35,421 bases of DNA from an uncultured Bacilli bacterium (lineage in GTDB: Bacteria; Bacillota_I; Bacilli_A; RF39; UBA660), in the NCBI GenBank assembly GCA_947628765.1, contig CANRBD010000001.1:1-35421 (forward strand), written 5' to 3'. The notes below the pieces were generated by a model. It was not told the DNA's origin. It saw only the letters and a program-made list of their open reading frames with translations, and did not search any database. The position numbers and the translations under genes were made by a program. Shown piece by piece: positions 1-7,614 of this stretch. The first letter of the stretch is position 1. Each line of letters begins with the position of its first letter.

Positions 1-27
1 TGTTCCGTTAAGTTTAACTAATTTCAT
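1..27 (-). CDS. 5' end of an unidentified protein, cut by the window edge
   Basis: Only nine codons are visible (MKLVKLNGT), read leftwards off the window. An AAGGAG ribosome binding site lies at the right distance from the ATG, and a good promoter sits behind it (-35 TTGAAA, 17 bp, -10 TAACAT with TGa extension), so a real gene start is likely. It follows the phosphoketolase terminator and is therefore its own transcription unit. Nine residues are too few to name a family. Confidence 0.6.
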
Positions 28-52
28 ACATTTTCTCCTTTTTTAGCGTAAT

Positions 53-81
53 ATGTTATCATACTTCCAATAATATTTCAA
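53..81 (-). promoter_or_regulatory. sigma-A promoter for the gene leaving the window at 27
   Basis: On the minus strand TTGAAA (76-81) and TAACAT (53-58) are separated by 17 bp, with TGA directly before the -10. It lies just downstream of the phosphoketolase terminator. Confidence 0.5.
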
Positions 82-93
82 GAAATATGTAAT

Positions 94-118
94 TAAAAAA
101 AAAGAACTTATTAGTTCT
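94..118 (-). terminator. Rho-independent terminator of the phosphoketolase gene
   Basis: A 6-bp stem AGAACT/AGTTCT with loop TATT overlaps the stop codon. On the minus strand it is followed by a run of nine T. Confidence 0.75.
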
Positions 119-2465
119 CTTTTATCCATTTCCAATTTTTTACTTCAGGCATATCTTCACCATATTCACGAATATAGGCATTATGCTTAATAATTTGATT
201 TTTCATTTTTTCCATTAAGTAAATTTCTTTACTGCCTTGAGTATTTAAATGTTTAATAACATCAATTACTAAATGATAACGGTCTATTTCATTTTGAACA
301 CGCATATCAAATGGTGTAGTTATAGTACCTTCTTCTAAATAACCATGAACGGAAATATTACGGTTATGTCTTAAATAAGTAAGTTCATGAATTAAAGTTG
401 GATAACCATGATAATTGAAAATAATTGGTTTATCTTTAGTAAATAATAAATCATAATCTTCATCACTTAAAGCATGCGGATGCTTAGTTGGTGACTCTAA
501 TTTCATTAAATCGACGATATTAATACATCTTATTTTTATATTAGGAAGTTCCTTATGCAAAATAGAAATTGCCGCAATAGTTTCTAAAGTTGGTGTATCA
601 CCACAGCAAGCCATAACGATATCTGGATCATTATCTTTATCATTACTGGCAAAGTTCCAAATACCAATACCTTTAGTACAATGTTCTATCGCTTCTTCCA
701 TTGATAACCACTGATAGCTTGGATGTTTGGAAGCTACAATGACATTTACATAATTACGGCTTTTAATACAGTGGTCAAAACATGAAAGTAAACAGTTAGC
801 ATCTGGGGGCAAGTACATTCTCACGACATCGGCTTTTTTATTAGCAATATGGTCTAAAAAGCCAGGATCTTGGTGAGTAAAACCATTGTGATCTTGCTGC
901 CAAACATTCGAAGTTAAAAGTAAATTAAGGGAAGCAATACTTCTTCGCCATGATATTTGATTACATACTTTAAGCCATTTAGCGTGCTGGGAAACCATAG
1001 AATCTACTACTCTAATAAAGGCTTCATAACTAGTAAAGAAACCATGTCTACCAGTTAATAAATAACCTTCAAGCCAGCCTTCACACATATGCTCGGAAAG
1101 ATAAGAATCCATAATTCTACCATCATTACTTAAATCTTCATCACCATCTAAGATTGTAGACTGCCAATCACGGTTTGAAGCTTCAAACATTTTATAAAGT
1201 CTGTTTGATTTAGCTTCATCAGGACTAAATGTTCTAAAATTAGTAGGATTTAATTTGATAATATCTCTAACATAAGCACTTAACTGTTCCATATCTTGAA
1301 CTTTAACTGCACCTGGCTGATTTACATCTACTTGATAATTTTTAAAATCTGGTAAAATTAAATCTTTAAGCAATAATCCGCCATTTACATAAGGCGAAGA
1401 GCCCATACGTTTACTGCCTTTAGGAATAAATTTTTTAATATCATCTTTTAAAGAACCATCGTTATTAAAAAGTTCTTCTGGATGATAGCTTTTAAGCCAT
1501 GCTTCTAATAATTTTAAATGTTCGGCTTTTTCCATAGATATTGGTACTTGATGAGCTCTAAAAGTACCTTCGACCTTTTTTCCATCGACTATTTTCGGAC
1601 AAGTCCAACCTTTAGGCGTACGTAAAATAATCATCGGCCATAAAACTTTTTCTATTTTTTCGCCTTTTCTTACTTTAGTTTGAATATTTTTAATTTCGGC
1701 AATAACCGCATCCATCGTATGCGCCATTAATTTATGCATAATCGCTGGATCACTACCTTCAACTAGATATGGTTTATAACCCAAAGCATAAAAATAACTA
1801 CCTAATTCATTATTCGTCATTCTTGAAAAAACCGTAGGATTACTAATCTTGTAACCGTTTAAATTTAAAATTGGCAAAACCGCGCCATCAGTTTTAGGAT
1901 TTAAAAATTTGTTAGAATTCCACGAAGTAGAAAGTGGACCTGTTTCCGCTTCACCATCGCCAATAACACAAGCAGCAATTAAATTGGGATTATCAAATAC
2001 CGCTCCAAAAGCATGGGCTAAAGAATAACCAAGTTCCCCACCCTCATGGATACTGCCAGGAGTTTCGGCAGCCGCATGGCTAGACACCCCACCAGGAAAT
2101 GAAAATTGTTTAAATAATTTTTTTAAGCCATTAATATTAGTACTGACATTAGGATAAAATTCACTATAAGTGCCTTCTAAATAGGTATTAGCTAATAAAA
2201 AATTGCCACCATGTCCAGGACCACTTATATAAATCATATCTAAATCGTATTCTTTAATTACTCGGTTTAAGTGTGTATAAATAAAATTTTGAGCTGGAAC
2301 CGTGCCCCAGTGACCAACAATTTTTTTCTTTAGATGTTTTTTAGATAATGGTTCAGTTAATAGTGGATTATCTAACAAATATAGCTGACAAGCTGATATA
2401 TAATTAGCCGCTCTAAAATATTTATCTAAAATAACAATGTCTTCACTTGTGATATCACGTGCCAT
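111..2465 (-). CDS. xfp: Xylulose-5-phosphate/fructose-6-phosphate phosphoketolase
   Basis: This thiamine-diphosphate enzyme splits xylulose 5-phosphate (often also fructose 6-phosphate) with phosphate into acetyl phosphate and glyceraldehyde 3-phosphate (or erythrose 4-phosphate). It is the key step of the heterofermentative/bifid pathway and acts in the cytosol. At 784 aa it is full length for the family. Both family signatures are visible: EGGELGY at 141-147 and the ThDP/Mg segment ending GDGEAETGP at 169-177. The N-terminal GHWGTVPAQNF and SGPGHGG segments are also typical. The start is the ATG preceded by GAGGGGA. It is monocistronic, with its own promoter and terminator. Acetyl phosphate made here can feed ATP synthesis through acetate kinase, which is not in this window. 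Dual substrate use cannot be read from sequence. Confidence 0.97.
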   Translation of the reverse strand: MARDITSEDIVILDKYFRAANYISACQLYLLDNPLLTEPLSKKHLKKKIVGHWGTVPAQNFIYTHLNRVIKEYDLDMIYISGPGHGGNFLLANTYLEGTYSEFYPNVSTNINGLKKLFKQFSFPGGVSSHAAAETPGSIHEGGELGYSLAHAFGAVFDNPNLIAACVIGDGEAETGPLSTSWNSNKFLNPKTDGAVLPILNLNGYKISNPTVFSRMTNNELGSYFYALGYKPYLVEGSDPAIMHKLMAHTMDAVIAEIKNIQTKVRKGEKIEKVLWPMIILRTPKGWTCPKIVDGKKVEGTFRAHQVPISMEKAEHLKLLEAWLKSYHPEELFNNDGSLKDDIKKFIPKGSKRMGSSPYVNGGLLLKDLILPDFKNYQVDVNQPGAVKVQDMEQLSAYVRDIIKLNPTNFRTFSPDEAKSNRLYKMFEASNRDWQSTILDGDEDLSNDGRIMDSYLSEHMCEGWLEGYLLTGRHGFFTSYEAFIRVVDSMVSQHAKWLKVCNQISWRRSIASLNLLLTSNVWQQDHNGFTHQDPGFLDHIANKKADVVRMYLPPDANCLLSCFDHCIKSRNYVNVIVASKHPSYQWLSMEEAIEHCTKGIGIWNFASNDKDNDPDIVMACCGDTPTLETIAAISILHKELPNIKIRCINIVDLMKLESPTKHPHALSDEDYDLLFTKDKPIIFNYHGYPTLIHELTYLRHNRNISVHGYLEEGTITTPFDMRVQNEIDRYHLVIDVIKHLNTQGSKEIYLMEKMKNQIIKHNAYIREYGEDMPEVKNWKWIKEN

Positions 2466-2489
2466 TTTTATCCCCTCTATTCTAAAATA

Positions 2490-2518
2490 ATTATATCAAA
2501 ATAATATTTAAAGCACAA
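2490..2518 (-). promoter_or_regulatory. Promoter of the phosphoketolase gene
   Basis: Minus strand: -35 TTGTGC (2513-2518), 17-bp spacer, -10 TATAAT (2490-2495) with a TGA extension. It lies about 25 bp from the start codon. No cre-like palindrome was recognised. Confidence 0.65.
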
Positions 2519-2550
2519 TAAAATATGACTTTTTTTATTTAATTGACAGA

Positions 2551-2574
2551 ATAAAACCATAGCATCAGCTATGG
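2551..2574 (-). terminator. Terminator after the 83-aa membrane protein
   Basis: Stem CCATAGC/GCTATGG with loop of four, 7 bp or slightly more. On the minus strand it is followed by TTTTAT. It lies directly behind the stop codon at 2581. Confidence 0.7.
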
Positions 2575-2580
2575 CTTTAA

Positions 2581-2832
2581 TTATCGTCGTAATTTTTTAA
2601 CGCCGGCATAAGTTGCAGCTCCACTAACTGCCAAGAAAGTAAGCAAAGCAGTAGCTTTAAAATCATTACATTTTTCCGTATACTCAGTAGTTACTACCTC
2701 TTCGGTGTTTTCCGTTTCTATGGCTTCAGCTATGCCACTAGGCATAAATATAGCTGTAGTTAATGCTAACGCACCAACAGTTTTCATAAGTTTAAATTTT
2801 TTATCATCGATATTTTTAATAAATAATTTCAT
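2581..2832 (-). CDS. Small two-helix secreted or membrane protein, unknown
   Basis: This 83-aa protein has a basic N-terminus, a hydrophobic segment at about 16-36 ending in an AEA-type signal-peptidase-like site, and an acidic Thr/Glu-rich middle (about 38-56). A second hydrophobic helix (about 59-77) ends in a KKLRR positive anchor. It could be an exported protein anchored by its C-terminal helix, or a two-pass membrane protein with a short external loop. There is one Cys (about 55) and no LPXTG motif. It has its own promoter (TTGACA, 18 bp, TAAAAT), a GGGGAG ribosome binding site and a terminator, so it is an independent and probably well expressed gene. I do not recognise the family. Confidence 0.7.
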   Translation of the reverse strand: MKLFIKNIDDKKFKLMKTVGALALTTAIFMPSGIAEAIETENTEEVVTTEYTEKCNDFKATALLTFLAVSGAATYAGVKKLRR

Positions 2833-2857
2833 TTATACTCTCCCCTAACACGGAAGT

Positions 2858-2887
2858 ATTTTATCACAATAATTAAACTTATGTCAA
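2858..2887 (-). promoter_or_regulatory. Promoter of the 83-aa membrane protein gene
   Basis: Minus strand: perfect -35 TTGACA (2882-2887), 18-bp spacer, -10 TAAAAT (2858-2863) with TGA before it. Confidence 0.65.
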
Positions 2888-2900
2888 CTTGATTATTTAT

Positions 2901-3911
2901 CTATAAACTTTTTAAATAATCTAAAGCTTCTTTAAAAGTTTCAACCGGTATAATGTCGATATCATAATCTTTTTCATTTTTAAGGTCTCTAGCTTCGACA
3001 TAATTTTCACCTTGCGGAACTAAAAATACATCAGCCTTTTCTTTAACGGCCCCCATTAATTTATATTTAACACCGCTAATTTCACCAACCGTGCCATCTC
3101 TTTCAATGGTGCCTGTACCAACAATTTTTTTACCACTTGTTAAATCAATTTTATTTAAATAACTATAAATGGTTAATGTAAGCATTAATCCGCCAGAAGA
3201 CCCTGATTCCGTACTATCAAATTTTAAATCGACATGATTGTCAGATTTTATCTTAACATCTTCAGTAATAAGGACACCTATTTTAGCTTCGCCATTTATA
3301 TTTAAAAGGGTCGCATTAACATTTTTTTCTTTTTTGTCTCGTAAAACTGTAAATGATATTTTGTCATTTGGTTTTTTATCTTTAATCACATCATATAAAT
3401 CCTGCTTTTGAGCAACTTTTTCATTATTAACTTTAATAATTTGATCCCCAACTTTAAGATTAGTTTTAGCTAAATCATCGACATAAGTCACAAAAACTTT
3501 GTTATCTAAAATTTTATAATCGATATCAGAATTATCATAAGCTACTAAAACGGCATTATCATTACCCTCTTCTAATAACATTTGATTACGGTACATCTCA
3601 TCTTCAATCGACTCGCTGCCAACTGTTACTTCTTCTTCTTTTTCAATATCCCAGTTTGGATTTAAAAAGCCATAAATTAAAAGTGGCACCGTGCCTTGAA
3701 TCTCAGACACATAAGCCATGTTAAGGGAACCAGTCATTTTAAAATTACCAGCTACTGTTACTTTTTCACTTGTATTTATAATGCCACCAGGAGCCGAAAT
3801 ATAATAAGGAAGTCTAATCGTAAGTAATATAATAGCAATTATAAATATCAATAAAACTTTATAGTTTTCTTTAATGTAATCTTTAACTTTTTCATATACT
3901 TTATTAATCAT
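2901..3911 (-). CDS. sepM: PDZ/Lon-type membrane serine protease (SepM/YlbL family)
   Basis: This membrane-anchored site-specific protease acts outside the membrane. Family members such as streptococcal SepM trim secreted peptides, and YlbL of B. subtilis is the homologue. One N-terminal helix (about 19-33) is followed by an extracytoplasmic region, a PDZ domain (about 140-205) and a C-terminal Lon proteolytic domain. The Lon catalytic dyad is visible: Ser239 in GSSGG (237-241) and Lys282 in SGVK. The length of 336 aa is normal. The start follows GAAAGGA. It is divergent from ylbJ with 45 bp between the starts; as I recall, ylbJ and ylbL are also near neighbours in B. subtilis. No clear terminator follows, so readthrough toward 2832 is possible. 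The substrate is unknown. Confidence 0.9.
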   Translation of the reverse strand: MINKVYEKVKDYIKENYKVLLIFIIAIILLTIRLPYYISAPGGIINTSEKVTVAGNFKMTGSLNMAYVSEIQGTVPLLIYGFLNPNWDIEKEEEVTVGSESIEDEMYRNQMLLEEGNDNAVLVAYDNSDIDYKILDNKVFVTYVDDLAKTNLKVGDQIIKVNNEKVAQKQDLYDVIKDKKPNDKISFTVLRDKKEKNVNATLLNINGEAKIGVLITEDVKIKSDNHVDLKFDSTESGSSGGLMLTLTIYSYLNKIDLTSGKKIVGTGTIERDGTVGEISGVKYKLMGAVKEKADVFLVPQGENYVEARDLKNEKDYDIDIIPVETFKEALDYLKSL

Positions 3912-3956
3912 ACTTTGGTCCTTTCTATTAACAGGATATACAAAAAGGGGAAACTT

Positions 3957-4937
3957 ATGAAAAAAGGATTAAGCTTTGGGATTATCATTTTACTTCTTTT
4001 TATATGTAAAGAAATATTAACAGAATCTAAAAGTATTATGGATGCCGTTTCTTTTTCCTTATCTATTTTTAAAAAGAACATTTTCCCTTCTCTGTTTCCT
4101 TTTTTTGTTCTATCAGAAATCATGGTCAAATGTGGAATGACCGAATTTATTGGTAATTTATTAAAACCGATGATGAATAAATTATTTAAAATTAAAAGTT
4201 CGGCCGCGTTTGTTCTAGTGATGAGCCTTATATCTGGTAACCCCGCTAATGCCAAATACACAAGGGAGCTTTATTTAAATCATGACTTAAATGAAAATGA
4301 AGCCACCAAAATTCTCTCTTTTTCTTGTTTTGCCAATCCCCTATTTATTTTAGGAACAGTATCCTTGCTTTTTTTAAATAATAAAGAAGTTGGCGTTTTA
4401 ATTTTATTATGCCATTACATTGGCAATATTATTATCGGTCTTTTACTTCGAAATTATTATCCAAGTGCGAAAGAAACTAGTCATATTAGTCTAAAAGAGG
4501 CTATTTATGAGGCTCATAAAAAAAGAATTAGTAATAAGGAAGATTTAGGTAAAATTATCACTAACTCACTTATTAATAGCATTAATACCCTTTTACTTAT
4601 CTTAGGAGTTATGACTATGTGTCTTATTCTCACTACCATTATTGACAATAATATCAATTTAAATAGTGTCCTTCAAAGTTTATTAAATGGGTCTATCGAA
4701 ATGACCCAAGGATTAAAATACATCAGTTTAGAAGCTATTCCTTTAAAATTAAAATGCATTTTATCAGTAATGATTTTATCTTTTGGTGGAATAAGTGTTC
4801 ATTTACAAATTACTAGTATTTTAAGTGATACTAAAATTAAATATTTACCTTTTTTATTGTCGCGTATTTTACACAGTATTATTTCAGGTATTTTAATGTT
4901 TTTATGTTTTGATTTGTGGATTGATTTTTTTAACTAA
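3957..4937 (+). CDS. ylbJ: YlbJ-like sporulation integral membrane protein
   Basis: A polytopic membrane protein of the nucleoside-recognition/Gate superfamily. In B. subtilis YlbJ is needed for spore formation, and its transported solute is not known. Family hallmarks include SGNPANAK (93-100), CFANPLF (124-130) and a late FGGISVHLQI segment; about eight hydrophobic helices can be counted. The ATG at 3957 was chosen because AAAGGGG precedes it; an in-frame TTG at 3915 lacks a site and lies almost against the sepM start. The length is 326 aa. The last 8 bp overlap the convergent prepilin gene, with no terminator between them. With the CotD-like gene it suggests a spore-forming ancestry or ability. 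Confidence 0.85.
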   Translation: MKKGLSFGIIILLLFICKEILTESKSIMDAVSFSLSIFKKNIFPSLFPFFVLSEIMVKCGMTEFIGNLLKPMMNKLFKIKSSAAFVLVMSLISGNPANAKYTRELYLNHDLNENEATKILSFSCFANPLFILGTVSLLFLNNKEVGVLILLCHYIGNIIIGLLLRNYYPSAKETSHISLKEAIYEAHKKRISNKEDLGKIITNSLINSINTLLLILGVMTMCLILTTIIDNNINLNSVLQSLLNGSIEMTQGLKYISLEAIPLKLKCILSVMILSFGGISVHLQITSILSDTKIKYLPFLLSRILHSIISGILMFLCFDLWIDFFN

Positions 4938-5328
4938 CCGGTCTATAGTAAACAAAATTAAAATCCATATCTTGATCTAGTTCAGGATTAGCAATCTTGA
5001 AATTAACACTGTAAACGCCGTCACTATAACTACGGCTAAAATTCGATAATGTCGTGTTCGTCGGATATTCAATTACACGGCCCGAAGCCGTTACTTTAGT
5101 ACCACTTACCGTGACACTTATACTAGATGGATTATTAGTACTTTCTAATTTTTGATTAAGCGCTGTAGCTAAAATGGCATTTTTATTGACAATTTCAGTT
5201 CGTACGGCTTCATTAATATAAACATTTCTTAACTCTAATACAATTTCAAAAAGGAACACAACAATAATCATGACTAAAACAAAGGAAGATAAGAGTTCCA
5301 CTACTGTAAAACCTTTATTATTTTTCAT
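4930..5328 (-). CDS. Type IV prepilin-like protein (second gene of pair)
   Basis: A 132-aa prepilin or pseudopilin. It has a short basic leader, then a class III signal cleaved at G6|F7 (GFTVVELL), Glu at mature position 5, and about 20 hydrophobic residues forming the N-terminal helix. A small predicted beta-rich head follows (about 55-130). Such subunits are cleaved and methylated by a PilD/ComC peptidase and assembled by a PilB-type ATPase. The latter is encoded divergently at 5940. It follows the other prepilin by 14 bp with an AAAGGAGC site, so the two form an operon. The short head resembles a minor pilin or a ComG-type pseudopilin, but which cannot be settled here. Confidence 0.85.
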   Translation of the reverse strand: MKNNKGFTVVELLSSFVLVMIIVVFLFEIVLELRNVYINEAVRTEIVNKNAILATALNQKLESTNNPSSISVTVSGTKVTASGRVIEYPTNTTLSNFSRSYSDGVYSVNFKIANPELDQDMDFNFVYYRPVS

Positions 5329-5342
5329 GTTAAAGCTCCTTT

Positions 5343-5825
5343 CTATTTATTATTAACACCATAAGTAATTGAAGCAAATGTCCCGTTTTCAAATTCCGCA
5401 ATTAGTCTATCTTGATAATCAATATTATCTAATCGTCTAATCATATTACGCATATCTTGTGATAGATTACTATCTGGATTATTTTTTATATAATTTTTTA
5501 ATGTGGCCAAATTGGAATTAGTTAAAATAATTTTTTTGAGATGACTAGCAGTTTTTATTCTATTACAAGCACTATTACCTGTATTAGTAACATCACGATA
5601 AGGCACCGCATCAGAAGTTTTAACTTTTAGGCCCATCGTTTGAATACATGTTTTATAAGCACCTAAGTCATATACACCCTCAACAGTATTATAATTATAA
5701 CTGTCATTATAATTAACTAGTAAATTTTTAAATTGTAAAAATAGAGCTACTAAAACTGTTACCGTAAATGTGGCTACTACAATCGTTTCAACTAATAAAA
5801 AACCCTTATTATTCATTTTTTTCAT
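5343..5825 (-). CDS. Type IV prepilin-like protein (first gene of pair)
   Basis: A 160-aa prepilin or pseudopilin with leader MKKMNNKG, cleavage at G8|F9, GFLLVE with Glu at mature position 5, and a hydrophobic helix to about residue 30. The head contains two Cys (in YKTCIQ and SACNR), possibly a disulfide. The AAGGAGC site places the start at the first of two nearby ATGs. It leads the minus-strand pair and diverges from the pilus ATPase across a 114-bp AT-rich region with overlapping -10 elements. No peptidase, platform protein (PilC) or retraction ATPase is in the window, so they must lie elsewhere. Confidence 0.85.
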   Translation of the reverse strand: MKKMNNKGFLLVETIVVATFTVTVLVALFLQFKNLLVNYNDSYNYNTVEGVYDLGAYKTCIQTMGLKVKTSDAVPYRDVTNTGNSACNRIKTASHLKKIILTNSNLATLKNYIKNNPDSNLSQDMRNMIRRLDNIDYQDRLIAEFENGTFASITYGVNNK

Positions 5826-5858
5826 TTTTATGCTCCTTTTAAATTGTAATTATTTCAA

Positions 5859-5876
5859 ATATATTATATAATATAT
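5859..5876. promoter_or_regulatory. Bidirectional promoter core: AT palindrome with overlapping -10 boxes
   Basis: The 18-bp sequence ATATATTATATAATATAT is a perfect palindrome in the centre of the region between the prepilin pair and the pilus ATPase. It contains TATAAT on the plus strand (5867-5872) and TATAAT on the minus strand (5863-5868), which overlap by two bases. A plus-strand -35 candidate TTGTAA (5844-5849) sits 17 bp upstream; the minus-strand -35 is weak. A small inverted repeat AGTCT...AGACT lies at 5890-5905 in the leader of the ATPase gene. Confidence 0.5.
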
Positions 5877-5939
5877 TTAGGATAAAAGCTAGTCTTTAAA
5901 TAGACTTTAATAAAAGAATAAACCAAGGGAGCGAAAAAT

Positions 5940-7565
5940 ATGTTAAAGCAAATTAATTTTCAAAACACCCCAATTGTTGATATTGTAAATGATATTTTAG
6001 CTGATGCCACCAAAAGAGGGGCTTCAGATATTCATTTCGATCCTTATGAAAATCATCTTTTAATTCGCATTCGTATTGATGGTGATTTAATTGATTATGC
6101 TGATGTTCCTAATACTTATAAAGATTATTTAATTACTCGTATTAAAACTATTTCAAAAATGAATATTACTGAATCGCGCCGTCCTCAAGATGGTGCCATT
6201 AAAGGTATTGTTCAAGGTAAAGAATTGGATTTGCGTGTGTCAGCCCTACCTGTTAGTAATGGTGAAAAAATCGTTATCCGTATTCTGGATTATTCTATGA
6301 GTTTAGAAGGTGTCGAACAATTAGGATTCAGCAAAGAAAATTATCAAAAACTTTTAGAAATGATTTCTGTACCTAATGGAATTATTTTAGTAACTGGTGC
6401 GACTGGTACCGGTAAATCTACTACTGTTTATTCAATTTTACAGCGTTTAAACACATCAAAAACTAACATTATTACAGTCGAAGACCCAATCGAAATGGAT
6501 ATAGCCGGAATTAACCAAGTTCAAGTTAATAGCCAAATTGGTCTTACCTTTGCTTCGGCTTTACGTTCTATTTTACGTCAAGACCCAAATATCATTATGA
6601 TTGGAGAGATTCGTGATAATGAAACCGCACAGATTGCAATTCGTGCCTCAATTACTGGACATTTAGTATTATCAACTGTCCACACAAACAATTCATTAAA
6701 TACTATTGAACGTCTTATCGATATGGAAGTTCCTAAATATTTATTAGCTTCAGCTTTAGAAGGAATTATCTCACAAAAATTAGCTCGCCAATTATGTCCA
6801 CATTGCCGAGTTAAAAGACCTACTACTGAATATGAAAAAGCTATTTTTAGAGCCTCTTTAAACAAAGAAGTTGATGAAATTTGGGATGCCAAAGGCTGTG
6901 AACATTGTCATAGTGGCTATTTAGGACGTATTGCAATTCAAGAAGTATTGCTTATTAATCAACAAATTCGTGATGCTTTAAGTGAAAATGTTCCTAAAGA
7001 GCAGTTAAGAGAAATGGTATATGGCTCAGGAGTTATTTCATTACTTCAAGATGGTTTAAATAAAGTAGTTGAAGGTTTAACTACCCTAGGAGAAATTATT
7101 AGATTAATCGCCTTAGATGATGACGACAAATTAGGAAACAATATCTTCTTAAAACGTGCTCTCGAAAATACTAAACTAGCACTTGTAGAAGAAGTTAATA
7201 ACGCCCAAGCCGTTAATAATGCACCTATAAATCAAGCACCAGCTCCAGCACCTACTTTACAAACTGTTGAAGCACCAACGATGCCAGAAGTAGCTACGAA
7301 TACTCCTCTAAATCAAACACCGGCGCCAGCACCTACTTTACAAACTACTGAAGCGCCAATTATGCCAGAAGTAGCAACTAATTCTATAAATCAAACGACT
7401 AATTTGGCAGGTGGTGAAATAAGTCAAGAAACCGTTACAACTAATGAACCTAATATTCCAAATATTACAATTCAAGATAGTTCTGCCCCTATAGAGCCAG
7501 CAAGACCAGTAAATCCTTATGCCAACAGTCAATATATGCCTAATCAATATCCACCAAATCTTTAG
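5940..7565 (+). CDS. Type IV pilus/competence assembly ATPase (PilB/GspE/ComGA type) with long C-terminal tail
   Basis: A cytoplasmic hexameric ATPase that drives pilus or pseudopilus assembly. Core motifs are Walker A GATGTGKST (153-161), Asp box VEDPIE (180-185), Walker B IIMIGEIRD (218-226) and His box STVHTN (245-250). A zinc tetracysteine is formed by C286/C289 and C320/C323. The large N-terminal MshEN domain of PilB is absent, so the core (about 1-395) resembles ComGA. Unusually, about 140 residues rich in Pro/Ala/Thr/Asn follow, with an imperfect 27-residue repeat (DNA 7230-7310 and 7311-7388, plus the start of a third copy at 7389). That tail is probably disordered and its role is unknown. 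AAGGGAG precedes the ATG. The stop codon lies inside the terminator hairpin. It is divergent from two prepilin genes. Confidence 0.93.
   Translation: MLKQINFQNTPIVDIVNDILADATKRGASDIHFDPYENHLLIRIRIDGDLIDYADVPNTYKDYLITRIKTISKMNITESRRPQDGAIKGIVQGKELDLRVSALPVSNGEKIVIRILDYSMSLEGVEQLGFSKENYQKLLEMISVPNGIILVTGATGTGKSTTVYSILQRLNTSKTNIITVEDPIEMDIAGINQVQVNSQIGLTFASALRSILRQDPNIIMIGEIRDNETAQIAIRASITGHLVLSTVHTNNSLNTIERLIDMEVPKYLLASALEGIISQKLARQLCPHCRVKRPTTEYEKAIFRASLNKEVDEIWDAKGCEHCHSGYLGRIAIQEVLLINQQIRDALSENVPKEQLREMVYGSGVISLLQDGLNKVVEGLTTLGEIIRLIALDDDDKLGNNIFLKRALENTKLALVEEVNNAQAVNNAPINQAPAPAPTLQTVEAPTMPEVATNTPLNQTPAPAPTLQTTEAPIMPEVATNSINQTTNLAGGEISQETVTTNEPNIPNITIQDSSAPIEPARPVNPYANSQYMPNQYPPNL
7230..7391 (+). 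repeat. Two-copy imperfect tandem repeat inside the pilus ATPase tail
   Basis: Copies beginning AATCAAGCACCAGC (7230) and AATCAAACACCGGC (7311) are 81 bp apart and share most bases. A third, decayed start AATCAAAC occurs at 7389. Each encodes a unit with PAPTLQT and a MPEVATN end. Changes between copies are largely synonymous or conservative. Confidence 0.75.
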
Positions 7566-7585
7566 CTTTGGCTAAAGATTTTTTT
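7557..7585 (+). terminator. Terminator of the pilus ATPase gene
   Basis: Perfect 10-bp stem AATCTTTAGC/GCTAAAGATT with tetraloop TTTG and a T run. It includes the stop codon. Confidence 0.9.
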
Positions 7586-7614
7586 ATTAAAAAATCATCT
7601 TTTTTAGATGATTT
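7586..7614 (-). terminator. Terminator of the suf operon
   Basis: Stem AAATCATCT/AGATGATTT (9 bp) with a 5-nt loop, followed on the minus strand by a T run. It overlaps the sufS stop. Confidence 0.85.

Noticed and set aside
7230..7391. Tandem repeat as a possible CRISPR or non-coding repeat
   Set aside because: Only two good copies, in frame and within the ATPase coding sequence; no spacers and no cas genes.
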